This document shows, one piece after another, positions 44,262-53,559 of a DNA stretch of 64,000 nucleotides (position 1 is its first letter; each line of letters begins with the position of its first letter). Both the position numbers and the translations under genes were made by a program. The stretch spans positions 248,001-312,000 of the forward strand of contig CAVZAF010000003.1 in NCBI GenBank assembly GCA_963773315.1, in the 5' to 3' direction. The notes beneath the pieces were generated by a model. It did not search any database. It was not told the origin of the DNA and saw only the letters and a list, made by a program, of their open reading frames with translations. This stretch comes from DATKAS01 sp963773315. GTDB lineage: Bacteria > Actinomycetota > Acidimicrobiia > Acidimicrobiales > DATKAS01.

Positions 44262-46880
44262 GACTGCTCTCCGTTCTCAGCATTCGCTGAACCATTGGTG
44301 CGGGACTTGAGGGCGTCGCTGAGGCGACCCTGGGTGAGGCCGCTGCGGTAGCTCGACAGCAGCGACCGGATCTCTTCGGGCGAGCGGCTCGATGCCCGGG
44401 CCGACGACTGGTCGGCGAGTCCCGCTGAGGAGGAGAACGACCGCGTACCACTCGCGTTGCGCCGAGGCAGCGGCGAGGGAGCCGGGACGTCGAGCGGGCT
44501 CGACGGGAGGATGTCGGCAGAGAGGCCGTCGCCGTTGACGCCCTTCTCGGCCGCACGGCGCTTGGGGAGGCCGCTCGAGGTCAGCGGTGAGCCGTCCTTG
44601 GAGGTGAGCTCGGCGAGGGCTGCGTCGACCTCAGGCGAGGCGGGGATGGCCTCGGCGAGCGTCGCCGCGGCAGAGACGGTCGCGAGCGGCGCCTCGGGTG
44701 CCCGGGCGACCGGCACGGCCGGCGTCGAGGGCGGCACATCGGACCACGGGCCCGAGGTCGTGTCGCCGACGTCCCAGCCGCTGGTCACGGTCTGACGGTC
44801 GGACTCGACGCCCTGGTCGGGGCTGATCTCGATCAGGCGCTCCCACACCGCGTCGGGCTCTTCCTCGGCCCGCGTCCATGCCGGTGCCTTGCTCGCCGTG
44901 CTGACGAGCGGGCCGACCGGTGGCTGGGGGTCGAGAGTGCCGAGCAGCGCGAGCGACGTCGCCTCGTTCGGATCGGGCGTGAAGCCGTCACCGGACGACG
45001 GCGCCGTGAGCAGCGACGGCGGGAGGTCCACCAGCGCGGTGAGCCCGCCGACCGCGGCGCTCGTGAGCTCGACGGTGACGCCGTAGCGCTTGGCGAGCCG
45101 GCCGACCACGATGAAGCCGAGCGAGCGAGACAGGGTGAGGCCGGTCACCGGCGGATGTGCGAGGAGCTCGTTGGCCTCGGCCAGCTGCGGCGGCGTCATG
45201 CCGATGCCGAGGTCCGACACCGACAGGAGATAGCCGCCTCCCTTGCGGCGACCGATGACCTCGACCCGAGTGCCCGGAGCCGAGAACTGCGTCGCGTTGT
45301 CGAGCAGCTCAGACAGGAGGTGGGCGACGTCGGCGGCGGCATTGCCGAGCACGTAGACGTCGTCGAGCGCAGCCACGTGCACTCGGGAGTAGTCCTCGAC
45401 CTCACCGACGGCGGCGCGCACCACATCACCGAGCGCGACGGGCTTGCCCCAGCGGCGAGGAGCCTCGATGCCCGCGAGGACGAGCAGCGACTCTGCGTTG
45501 CGCCGCATGCGGGTCGCGAGGTGGTCGAGCTTGAAGAGGTTCTCGAGCGCATCGGGATCGGTCTCGGCGGCTTCGAGCTGGTCGAGGAAGCCGATCTGAC
45601 GATCGAGGAGGCTCTGGTTGCGGCGGGCGAGGTTCACGAAGAGCTCGCCGATGCCCTTGCGGAGGAGGTTCGACTGCTCGATCGCGACCGAGCACCGCGG
45701 TCTCCTGGATCGAGGCGAACGCCTCAGCGAGGTCACCGACTTCGTCCTTCGAAGTTCGTTCGACGGGAGTCATGTGCGGCATTGCCACCGAGCCGTCTTC
45801 GCTCGGGTTGCGGAGCGCCTCGACGAGGCTGGGCAGCTGCTCGTCGGCGACTTCGTGAGCGGCGATGGCGAGGCGGCGGAGCGGACGGGTGATGGCCCGG
45901 CTGAGCACGACCGCCGATGCGATCGCGAACGCAGCGGCCGAAAGTGCGAGGAGCCCATAGGCGATGACGTCGCGGTGTGCGGCGGACTGCTGCTCACTCG
46001 CCTGCGAGAGCAGGTCGTTCTCGACCGTGGTCTCGACTTGGCGACCGAGGTTGAGCGTCGTGATGCTGTCCTGCTGCCACGACGTCGGATCGAGCGTGAT
46101 GGGCGCGCCGACTCCCGAGGTGATGACTTCGTTGACACCGTCGGTCGTCGCCGAGACGGCGGGACCGGTGATCGTTCGGCGGTAGAGCTCCTTCTGCTCG
46201 GGAGTCGCGAGCGAGAGGAACACGCCGAGCTGCGTCTGGTGGTCGAGCTGCGAGCGCACCAATGAGGCGTAGTGCTGATCGGTGAGCACCCCGCCGCCGA
46301 GGCTCTCGGTGATCAGCGAGAACGAGTCGCTGCTCGACTGCTTCGCCTTGGAACCCGCGACGTACGAGCTGAACGAGCCGGACAGCGAGTCGTCCGGGCT
46401 CTCCTCGGCGATCAGCGTGTTGAGGTCGAGCAGCTGGCTACCGGACAGCGCATAGAGCGCGATCGGATCGGAGCCGTTCTTCGCGAGCTGGTCGACCGAC
46501 GGGCGGATGATCTGGTAGCCCATCATGCGGTCAGCGGTCAGCGTGAGCTTCGCACTGAAGTCGTCACTGAACGCTCCCGTGTCGAAGCTGACCAACGCGT
46601 CGTGCAGCGCGGTCATCGCCTCGTCGGTCGCGGCGCGCTGCACCTTCAGCTGATCGCCGCCTTGCAGGCCGCCGGTCGTGATGAACCATGCGGACCAGTT
46701 GGCTTCGAGCTGGAGGTCAGTCGCGGCGTTGGTGACCTTCGACGCGAGCACGGTCAGCTGGGCGGCCTGCGCGGCGTTATGGGCATCGCCGTTGCGTTGC
46801 GCGACGCCGAGCCCGGCAAGGCCGAGAAGAGCGGCGAGCGGCACCGCCAAGATGGCAACGAGCTTCCAACGAACCTTCAT
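44258..46880 (-). CDS. cvnA: Conservon sensor histidine kinase (CvnA type, frameshifted near 45697)
   Basis: 873 aa after removing one surplus base. Order: N-terminal helix (WKLVAILAVPLAALLGLAGL), a roughly 290-residue nitrate/nitrite-type helical sensor domain, second helix (VIAYGLLALSAAAFAIASAV), HAMP (LSRAITRPLRRLAIAAHEV), then in the +1 frame the kinase: VAIEQSNLLRKGIGELFVNL, phosphoacceptor-like LFKLDHLATRMRRNAESLL, N-box LLSELLDNATQFSAPGTRV and G-box VSDLGIGMTPPQL. A long, poorly conserved C-terminal tail of about 270 residues follows. No response regulator is adjacent, as usual for conservons. Confidence 0.88.
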
Positions 46881-47000
46881 CGGATGTGATCACCCCGTCA
46901 TGCGGTAGGTAACGGTGACCTATCGACCTCGCACGGGGCACTCTTAAGGCAACCGGCAGAAGACTCACGAGGCGCCGAGAGCGGCCGATCTAGACAGGGC

Positions 47001-47717
47001 ATGAGCACGGCCACCACCGCGGCTCTCCGCGGCACGCTCCAAGACTTCGGCGCGGAGGAGATCCTCCAGTTCCTCGCGGGCACGAGGCAGTCGGGCGCGC
47101 TCGTCCTGAGCGGCGACTCTCACAGCATCCTCTGGTTCGTCGACGGCGAGGTCTACGGGGCCGACGCCACCACGAGCCTTCCCCTCAAGGACGCCTTCGA
47201 GGCGGCCGGCCTGGCGGACGAAGCGCAGCTGAGCTCCGCCTGGGCCGAGTCAGCGGGTGGCGTCCCCCTCGCCGAGGCACTCGAACGCCACGCGGGGATC
47301 GACCCTGCCGAGACCGATCGGCTTGTCCTTTCGCGCATCGTCGACGCCGTCTTCGAGCTGACCGTCACCTCCGCGGCGGACTTCGAGTTCCGCGGCGGCG
47401 AGCGGCATCCGCTCGCAGGTGGACGGCAGCACTCGGTCGAGAGCCTGATCGCAGCGAGCCGCGAGAGGCTCGACCGTTGGCGCGAGGTGGCGACGGTGCT
47501 GCCTTCGATCGCGGTGGTCGTCACCCTCGCTGACGAAGTGCCGCCAGACGCTCCCGACCTCGTGCTCTCGCCAGCCGAGTGGCGCGTCGTCGCTCACCTC
47601 GACGGTCGTCGTTCGATCGCCGACATCACGCGTCTGCTCGGTGCGAGCGCGTTCGACGTGTGCGCCACGTTGCATCGGCTCGTGACCGCGGGCGCAGCTC
47701 GCGTCGTCCCGGCCTGA
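47001..47717 (+). CDS. DUF4388 (PATAN-like) protein
   Basis: 238 aa. The N-terminal DUF4388 domain reads LRGTLQDFGAEEILQFLAGT, RQSGALVLSGDSHSILWFVD and GEVYGADATTSLPLKDAFEA, followed by a second helical part and a winged-helix end (LVLSPAEWRVVAHLDGRRSI, ADITRLLGASAFDVCATLHR). These domains occur in bacterial signal-relay proteins near GTPases of the MglA/Rab type. It is divergent from the conservon kinase across 120 bases, so it may belong to the same pathway; that is inference. Confidence 0.82.
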   Translation: MSTATTAALRGTLQDFGAEEILQFLAGTRQSGALVLSGDSHSILWFVDGEVYGADATTSLPLKDAFEAAGLADEAQLSSAWAESAGGVPLAEALERHAGIDPAETDRLVLSRIVDAVFELTVTSAADFEFRGGERHPLAGGRQHSVESLIAASRERLDRWREVATVLPSIAVVVTLADEVPPDAPDLVLSPAEWRVVAHLDGRRSIADITRLLGASAFDVCATLHRLVTAGAARVVPA

Positions 47718-47742
47718 GGCGTCCCGGTCTGAGACGTCGCCT

Positions 47743-49563
47743 CTAAGGGTTCGACGGAGCGAGCAACACCGTCGTCGGTACCGTCGGAGGGGTCTCGACG
47801 GGAACGGTCGGCGCGGTCGTGGGCTCGGTCGGTGCGGTGGGAGGAACCGTCGTCGGTGCGACCGTCGTCTCGGCCGGCACCGTCGTCGAAGTCGTGGTCG
47901 TCGTGGTGCCCGGGCCGCTGCCGTCGCAGTTGATCCCCTCGCTCGGACGGTAGCGAGCGCGCACGACATCGACCTTCTTCGTGCCGTCGAGGTACACGCG
48001 CGTCCGCTCGGTGACGACCGACGTGCACACGCCGCTCGGCGCGGACGTCTGGTTCGACTGGTCGACGCTGGAGAAGTACTTCGTCGAGAACAACGTGACC
48101 GTGAGGCTCGAGTTCGTGTACGAGGGCCAGATCAGGATGCCGTACGGCGTCGTGTTGCGGATCTGAAGGTCGGGACCCGGCCATCCGAGCGTCGCCTCGC
48201 GCCCGTACGGGTAGCGGGAGATGTAGAGGCTGTGGCTCTGGTACTGCACGAAGTCGAGGCCGGCGAAGAACGACGCGTTGAAGAGCGTCGTCGCGAACTG
48301 TGACACCCCGCCCCCGACCTCATCCTCGTGGACACCCTCGGCGATCGCAGGCGCGAACACAAAGCCCTTCTCCTCGGTGCGCTGCCCCACCAGCTGGTTG
48401 ATCGAGAAGACCTCACCCGGCCGGATGATCGTGCCTCGCACGAGGTCGGCGATGCGGTGGATGTTCGTGACGCGGGCCTCGCCGGCCTTGTGCTTGGTCG
48501 TGAAGGTCGCGACGACCTCCTTGAGGCCGAGCGCGTTCAGCTGATCGGTCGACAGCGCGGGCGGCACCTCCTCGAGCGGAAGGTCGACCGGACCGCTCGG
48601 GCGCGCGTGCAGGGCGGCGAACAGCACGTCGGGAGCCGACGTTGCGCAGCACTTCGCACCGGGATGTCCGGGCGCGGGTGTGGGCACGCCGTTGACGATC
48701 GAGATCGACGCGTCCTGCGGAGGGGTCGCGGCCGCGGCGAGCTGCTTGGCGAGGGCGTCGTTCGTGACGGTCGGGTCGAGGCCGACGGTGAGGCCATCCG
48801 CGCCGGCCTTGCCCACGAGGAGCGACCGAAGCGTCGGCACGTCGAGCGACGTCGTCATCTCACCCGCCTTGACCTCGATCGGCTGCGAGGTGAGCTCGTT
48901 CGCCTCGTCCACGAGCTTCTGCGCGTCGTCCACGGAGTACTTCGGCTGCACGGTGTGGCTGGCGACCTCGACCTTCATGTCCTTCTTCGAGTAGCGCAAC
49001 GAGTGCAGCCCGGCGACTACGTCGGGAGTCTCGATCCCGAGGCCGGGATGGCCCGCCACCGCGACGAGCTTGCCTCCCTCCTGCGCGAACGACGGCTCGA
49101 CCGGGCCGCCGGTCTTGCCTGCGAGCAGCCGGTTGACCTCGGCAGTCGCCACGGCGTCGTCGACGCCGACCGGCGGCTCGACGTCGGAGTCCGAGACGTA
49201 CGACCACACCCAGTGGAAGAACCGGGCGCCGGCGAACCCGCTCTCGCCGTGGTCCATGACTGCCTTCACGGTGGCCGGCTCGTCGACCGAGAGCCCCAAC
49301 GCGCCTGCCGTCGAGCTGACAGTGACGTCACCAGCGACCACTGTCACCGGGAGGGCCGCATAGGCGGTGGCGAGGCTGTCGACGACCTGCGTCAGGTCCG
49401 CGCGCGTGTCGCCGCCCACGGCCTGACCGGCGACGTTGAGGTTTTCTGGGGCGCGATCCCCACGGGCGCTTGTCGATGCGATCCACCCGGCGATGGGAGC
49501 CAACGCCACGATGACCGCGCACAGCACCAACGCGGCGCGTCGCGACAGGCGCACCGAAGGCAC
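47743..49563 (-). CDS. VanW-family exported protein with Thr/Pro-rich tail
   Basis: 606 aa. A signal/anchor helix (RAALVLCAVIVALAPIAGWI) precedes two repeats of the peptidoglycan-binding-4/YoaR type (LNVAGQAVGGDTRADL, and around TSQPIEVKAGEMTTSLDVPT). The VanW domain is complete: ARVTNIHRIADLVRGTIIRP, GEVFSINQLVGQRTEEKGF, GGGVSQFATTLFNASFFAGL and ISRYPYGREATLGWPGPDLQ. About 60 C-terminal residues are almost only T, P, V, E and A, a cell-wall-spanning type tail. Likely a cell-envelope protein acting near peptidoglycan. It is intact. It is convergent with the DUF4388 gene. Confidence 0.87.
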   Translation of the reverse strand: MPSVRLSRRAALVLCAVIVALAPIAGWIASTSARGDRAPENLNVAGQAVGGDTRADLTQVVDSLATAYAALPVTVVAGDVTVSSTAGALGLSVDEPATVKAVMDHGESGFAGARFFHWVWSYVSDSDVEPPVGVDDAVATAEVNRLLAGKTGGPVEPSFAQEGGKLVAVAGHPGLGIETPDVVAGLHSLRYSKKDMKVEVASHTVQPKYSVDDAQKLVDEANELTSQPIEVKAGEMTTSLDVPTLRSLLVGKAGADGLTVGLDPTVTNDALAKQLAAAATPPQDASISIVNGVPTPAPGHPGAKCCATSAPDVLFAALHARPSGPVDLPLEEVPPALSTDQLNALGLKEVVATFTTKHKAGEARVTNIHRIADLVRGTIIRPGEVFSINQLVGQRTEEKGFVFAPAIAEGVHEDEVGGGVSQFATTLFNASFFAGLDFVQYQSHSLYISRYPYGREATLGWPGPDLQIRNTTPYGILIWPSYTNSSLTVTLFSTKYFSSVDQSNQTSAPSGVCTSVVTERTRVYLDGTKKVDVVRARYRPSEGINCDGSGPGTTTTTTSTTVPAETTVAPTTVPPTAPTEPTTAPTVPVETPPTVPTTVLLAPSNP

Positions 49564-49623
49564 CCAGGGATTCTTTCATGGGCACCACCCCAATCTGTAG
49601 GCGCGACGGTAACGTCGCCGCCC

Positions 49624-50655
49624 GTGTCGACTCCCGAGGGCATCGATCAGGCCAAGGTCAGCGCCTGGCTCACAGACCACGTCGCCGGGCTGAAGGAGCC
49701 TTTCGAGTTCATCCTCGTCGCAGGCGGTCGGTCGAACCTGACGTTCAAGGTCGACGATGCGAACGGCCGATCGGTGATCCTTCGGCGGCCGCCGCTCGGC
49801 TCGGTGCTCGCCACCGCGCACGATGTCGGCCGTGAGCACAAGATCATCGCGGCACTCGGTCCGACGCCGGTGCCGGTGCCCGACGCCCTGGCGATGTGCG
49901 ACGACGTCGACGTGAACGGCACGCCGTTCTACGTCATGTCGTTCGTCGACGGGATCATCGTGCGCGACGTCGAGGTCGGACGCGCGACGACCACCCCTGA
50001 GACGCGAGCGGTCATGGGTCGCTCGCTCGTCGACGTGCTCGCGGACCTGCACCGCGTCGACCCGGACGAGGTGGGCCTCGGCGACCTCGGACGCAAGGAG
50101 GGCTACATCGAGCGCCAGCTGAAGCGATGGTCGACGCAGTTCGAGGCCTCGACCACGCGCGACCTTCCCCTCGTGGAGGAGGTGCACCGCCGCCTCGCCG
50201 AGCGCGTCCCCGCGCAAGGCAAAGCGGCGATCGCGCACGGCGACTACCGGCTCGACAACTGCATCTGTCGTCCGGACGGCCCGCTCGCCGCGGTCCTCGA
50301 CTGGGAGCTGTGCACGTTGGGCGACCCGATGGCTGACCTCGGCATGCTCGCGATCACCTGGACCGAGGCCGGCGACGTGCGCACCGCGCGGCCCGACGCG
50401 GCGACCCAGCTGCCCGGGTTCCCGACTCGGGCCGAGGCGGTGGCGCGCTACGGCGAGCGCACGGGCCGCGATGTGAGCGAGCTCGCGTACTACTGCGCGT
50501 TCCAGTACTGGCGGCTCGCGTGCATCTCCGAAGGCGTCTACGCGCGCTACGCCGCCGGAGCGATGGGCGACCAGCGCGATGTGGACGTCGAGGTCCTGTC
50601 GCAGGGCACGCCACGGCTCGCGGCGCTCGCTTCCCAAGAGCTCGACCAGCGCTGA
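49624..50655 (+). CDS. APH-type phosphotransferase (ACAD10/FadE36-like)
   Basis: 343 aa from a GTG. Kinase-fold blocks: FILVAGGRSNLTFKVDDANG, ILRRPPLGSVLATAHDVGRE, FYVMSFVDGIIVRDVEVGR, the catalytic loop AIAHGDYRLDNCICRPDG and the metal site VLDWELCTLGDPMADLGML. This subgroup phosphorylates small molecules, possibly 4-hydroxy fatty acyl compounds, and is not an aminoglycoside resistance gene by default. Its stop opens a repeated intergenic element (50653-50750). Confidence 0.85.
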   Translation: MSTPEGIDQAKVSAWLTDHVAGLKEPFEFILVAGGRSNLTFKVDDANGRSVILRRPPLGSVLATAHDVGREHKIIAALGPTPVPVPDALAMCDDVDVNGTPFYVMSFVDGIIVRDVEVGRATTTPETRAVMGRSLVDVLADLHRVDPDEVGLGDLGRKEGYIERQLKRWSTQFEASTTRDLPLVEEVHRRLAERVPAQGKAAIAHGDYRLDNCICRPDGPLAAVLDWELCTLGDPMADLGMLAITWTEAGDVRTARPDAATQLPGFPTRAEAVARYGERTGRDVSELAYYCAFQYWRLACISEGVYARYAAGAMGDQRDVDVEVLSQGTPRLAALASQELDQR

Positions 50656-50750
50656 TTCTTCGTCGCCGTCCTCCGCTTCTCTTCGGCCGGCTCCTGCTCG
50701 CTTCGCTCGACAATGGGTGCTTCGCGCACCCGGCGGCGCATTGCGCCGCC
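50653..50750 (-). repeat. Intergenic repeat, copy A, with two hairpins
   Basis: About 100 bases, nearly the same as 57141-57238 (about nine in ten positions over the 79-base part 50653-50731). Read on the minus strand it directly follows the stop of the AcoX-like gene (50752): hairpin 1 is GGCGGCGCA/TGCGCCGCC (50732-50740 with 50742-50750), hairpin 2 GGGTGC/GCACCC (50715-50720 with 50726-50731). A conserved tail containing GAGCGAAGCGAGC follows. In copy B hairpin 1 differs by paired changes, so the fold is conserved. Confidence 0.75.
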
Positions 50751-50751
50751 C

Positions 50752-51717
50752 CTACCCGAAGGCGCCGCGCGCCGCCCCGAGCCCGACGGCCTTCACGACG
50801 TCGACGACGATCGGACCGTCTCGCTCGACCCTGAGCCACGCGCGCTGACCCTCGGCCAGCTTGCGGCTGCGTTCGCCGTCGAAGGCCAGCACGCCGGGGC
50901 CGGTCCACTCGACGACCTCGCCCAAGTCGAGCTTTGTCGCCCGCTGCACCGAGACCATCACGAACGCGCCAGGGGCGAGCGGCACCGACAGGTCTCGGCC
51001 CTCGCCGAACGCGACCGAGACGGGGCGCGGGTCGTCGGGATGCAGCACGCCAGCCAACCCGCACATCCCGAGCGCGCCCGAGCTCGCCCGCGACACGACG
51101 GCGCCGGCGAGTCGCGTCGACTCGAACAACAGCATGGATCCGACAAGGCCGCCGGCGAGCAGGACCGCGTCGATCACCGCGAGGTCCGTGCCCTCACCCT
51201 CGATCTCGAGGTGGACCACCGGCGCCGGCCCGCCCACCTCGCCGACCGCGACGAGCCCGGAGGCGAGCAGGCCCGCGGCGATGCCTGCGAGCGTCGGCTC
51301 GACGGTGAGAGGGAACGCGTTGTTCGTACCGGTCGAGATAGGGATGACCGGCGCGGACGGCCAGCCGAGCGCGACCGCGCGGTTCGTGCCGTCGCCACCG
51401 AGCACGACGACGGCGGCACACCCGACTTCACCCATCGCACGCGCCGCGGCGATCGTGTCGCGCACGTCGTGATGCCGGGGCGCGACGAGCTCCTCGACGA
51501 GATGGTCGAGCTCGACGGGCTCAGCCGCACGGCGCACGATGCGCGGCGCGTCGCTCAGGACGACGAAGCGCTCTGCACCACACTGCGCCGCGCCGATGAG
51601 CACGCGGCGCACCGCGGTCACCTTGTCGTTGAGCGTCGACGTGGATGCGTTCGCGACGAGCCGGCGGATGTCTCTTCCGGAGGCGGGGTTCGCGATGAGG
51701 CCGATCGGCGCGGGCAC
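50752..51717 (-). CDS. AcoX / ATP-NAD-kinase-like protein
   Basis: 321 aa from the GTG at 51717. The opening PAPIGLIANPASGRDIRRLV is typical of the AcoX group, and the nucleotide-binding signature is VVVLGGDGTNRAVALGWPS with ISTGTNNAFPLTVEPTLAGI. It has the NAD-kinase/diacylglycerol-kinase fold; the substrate is unknown (AcoX lies in acetoin clusters elsewhere, but none is present here). It is divergent from psuK, 39 bases away, and its stop touches the repeat at 50653-50750. Confidence 0.7.
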   Translation of the reverse strand: MPAPIGLIANPASGRDIRRLVANASTSTLNDKVTAVRRVLIGAAQCGAERFVVLSDAPRIVRRAAEPVELDHLVEELVAPRHHDVRDTIAAARAMGEVGCAAVVVLGGDGTNRAVALGWPSAPVIPISTGTNNAFPLTVEPTLAGIAAGLLASGLVAVGEVGGPAPVVHLEIEGEGTDLAVIDAVLLAGGLVGSMLLFESTRLAGAVVSRASSGALGMCGLAGVLHPDDPRPVSVAFGEGRDLSVPLAPGAFVMVSVQRATKLDLGEVVEWTGPGVLAFDGERSRKLAEGQRAWLRVERDGPIVVDVVKAVGLGAARGAFG

Positions 51718-51756
51718 GGGCGCCGACGCTACCGAACGTGGCCCTAAGGTCCCGGC

Positions 51757-52629
51757 GTGCTCTGCGCCGTCGGGGACCTCGTCGAGGACGTCGTGGTCTG
51801 GCTCTCGGGCCCACCCGGGGTCGGCACCGACGTCGAGGCCCGGGTCTTCCGCCGTCGCGGAGGAAGTGCGGCGAACGTCGCTGCGCTCTGCGCCTCCAAC
51901 GGCACCGCGTCTCGCTTCGTCGGCCAGGTGGGAGACGACGCGCTCGGCGAGCGCTTGACCGCAGCACTCAGCGCGGCCGGTGTCGACGTTCGCGTCGAGC
52001 GAGGCGCGACCGGCAGCCGCACCGGCACCGTCGTGGTGCTCGTTGCTCCCGACGGCGAGCGCACGATGCTCACCGACCGCGGCTCCGCCCTCGAGTTGGA
52101 CGTCGTGGACGACCGATGGCTCGATGACGTCGACGTGCTCCACCTCCCGTCGTACTCGCTCACGGCCGGGCGCCTCGCGCAGACCGCGATCGAGCTCGCG
52201 CGTCGCGCCAAAGCGCGACAGGCATTGCTGAGCGTCGACGCGTCGTCGATCGCCACGCTCGAGGACTTCGGCTGCGGCCGCTACCTCGACCTGCTCGCCG
52301 ACCTCGAGCCCGATGTGCTCCTGATGAACGGAGCCGAGGCCGAGCTGCTCGACATCTCGGATCGCGCCCCGAAGGGCGTGGCGCTCGCGGTCATCCATCG
52401 CGGTCGCGACAGTGCCATCGCGATCGACGGCGGCCGCCCGATCGCCGAGGTCGCGCCGGCCTCGGTCCGCGCGGCAACGGACACGACGGGAGCGGGCGAC
52501 GCGTTCGCGGCCGGCTTCCTCCCCGCGCTGCGCGGCGGCGCTTCGGTGGACAGCGCGATGACCGTGGGCCACGCGTGCGCGGCGCGCACCCTCACAATGC
52601 CGGGCGCGACGACGGAGGCGAGGAGATGA
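51757..52629 (+). CDS. psuK: PfkB-family kinase, probable pseudouridine kinase
   Basis: 290 aa from a GTG. Ribokinase fold: CAVGDLVEDVVVWLSGPPG, FRRRGGSAANVAALCASNGT, then the C-terminal catalytic signature ATDTTGAGDAFAAGFLPALR with the base Asp. The following gene is psuG, overlapping by four bases (ATGA), so pseudouridine is the natural substrate: ATP plus pseudouridine gives pseudouridine 5'-phosphate. By sequence alone it could be another nucleoside or sugar kinase. Confidence 0.82.
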   Translation: MLCAVGDLVEDVVVWLSGPPGVGTDVEARVFRRRGGSAANVAALCASNGTASRFVGQVGDDALGERLTAALSAAGVDVRVERGATGSRTGTVVVLVAPDGERTMLTDRGSALELDVVDDRWLDDVDVLHLPSYSLTAGRLAQTAIELARRAKARQALLSVDASSIATLEDFGCGRYLDLLADLEPDVLLMNGAEAELLDISDRAPKGVALAVIHRGRDSAIAIDGGRPIAEVAPASVRAATDTTGAGDAFAAGFLPALRGGASVDSAMTVGHACAARTLTMPGATTEARR

Positions 52630-53537
52630 CCTCGGTCCTCCTCTCTCCCGAGGTCGCGTCCGCGATCGCCGATCGCCGAGCCGTCGTGGCCCTCGAGTCC
52701 ACGATCTTCTCGACGTTGGGGTTGCCGAGCCCGGCGAACGAGCAGGCCCTCGGGCGCTGCCTCGCCGCTGTTCGTGCGTTCGGCGCCGTCCCTGCGGTCA
52801 CCGCGGTGATCGACGGCGTCGCGCGCGTCGGGCTCGAGCCGTACGAGCACGAGCGGGTGCTCGCCGGCTCGCGCAAGGTCGCCGCCCGCGACTTGCCCGT
52901 CGCGGTCGCGCAGGGCTGGTCGTTCGGCGCGACGACGGTCTCGGCGTCGCTGGCGCTCGCCGCGAAGGCGGGCGTCGGCGCGTTCGCCACCGGGGGCATC
53001 GGTGGCGTGCACCGAGGCGTCGAGGCCACGGGAGACGTGAGCGCTGACCTCGGCGCGCTCGCCGCGCACCCGATCGTGACGGTGTCCGCAGGCGCCAAGG
53101 CCTTCCTCGACCTCGCTCGCACGCTCGAGCACCTCGAGATGCTCGGCGTGCCCGTCCTCGGCTTCGGCACGTACGAGCTGCCGGCGTTCTGGATGCGGTC
53201 GAGCGGGCTGCCGCTCGCGCATCGCGTCGACACCCCCCATGAGGCGGCCGCCGTCGCGACCGCGGCGTGGGAGCTCGGCTACGTCGGTGGCGTCCTCGTG
53301 ACCGTTCCCATCCCCGAAGCCGACGCCCTGCCGTCCGAGCTCATGGTGGATGCCCTCGCCACGGCCGAGCGCGAGGCGACGCGTGCGGGCATCACCGGAC
53401 CGGCGGTGACGCCGTTCGTGCTCGAGCGCGTCGCAGAGGCGACCGAAGGTCGGAGCCTTCCCGCGAACCTTGCGCTCGCAGAGCACAACGCGGGGATCGC
53501 CGCGCAGATCGCGGTCGTTCTCGCTGAGGTGCTGTGA
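52626..53537 (+). CDS. psuG: Pseudouridine-5'-phosphate glycosidase
   Basis: 303 aa. Splits the C-C glycosidic bond of pseudouridine 5'-phosphate to uracil and ribose 5-phosphate. Diagnostic stretches are VALESTIFSTLGLPSPANEQ, PAVTAVIDGVARVGLEPYEH, ATGGIGGVHRGVEATGDVSA, TVSAGAKAFLDLARTLEHLE and VLGFGTYELPAFWMRSSG. The active-site Lys and Glu pattern of the family is present. AGGAG lies directly before the ATG, within the end of psuK. The pair is a complete two-step pseudouridine salvage route. Confidence 0.95.
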   Translation: MTSVLLSPEVASAIADRRAVVALESTIFSTLGLPSPANEQALGRCLAAVRAFGAVPAVTAVIDGVARVGLEPYEHERVLAGSRKVAARDLPVAVAQGWSFGATTVSASLALAAKAGVGAFATGGIGGVHRGVEATGDVSADLGALAAHPIVTVSAGAKAFLDLARTLEHLEMLGVPVLGFGTYELPAFWMRSSGLPLAHRVDTPHEAAAVATAAWELGYVGGVLVTVPIPEADALPSELMVDALATAEREATRAGITGPAVTPFVLERVAEATEGRSLPANLALAEHNAGIAAQIAVVLAEVL

Positions 53538-53559
53538 CAGGCGTGAGGATGAGACCGGC

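Noticed and set aside
44258..46880. Split sensor (45426-46880) and kinase (44258-45736) as two proteins
   Set aside because: HAMP and kinase halves join exactly with one base removed; CvnA kinases are single chains.
47743..47930. Thr/Pro-rich repeat as a possible tandem-repeat locus
   Set aside because: It is the low-complexity wall-spanning tail of the VanW-like protein; no regular repeat unit is seen.
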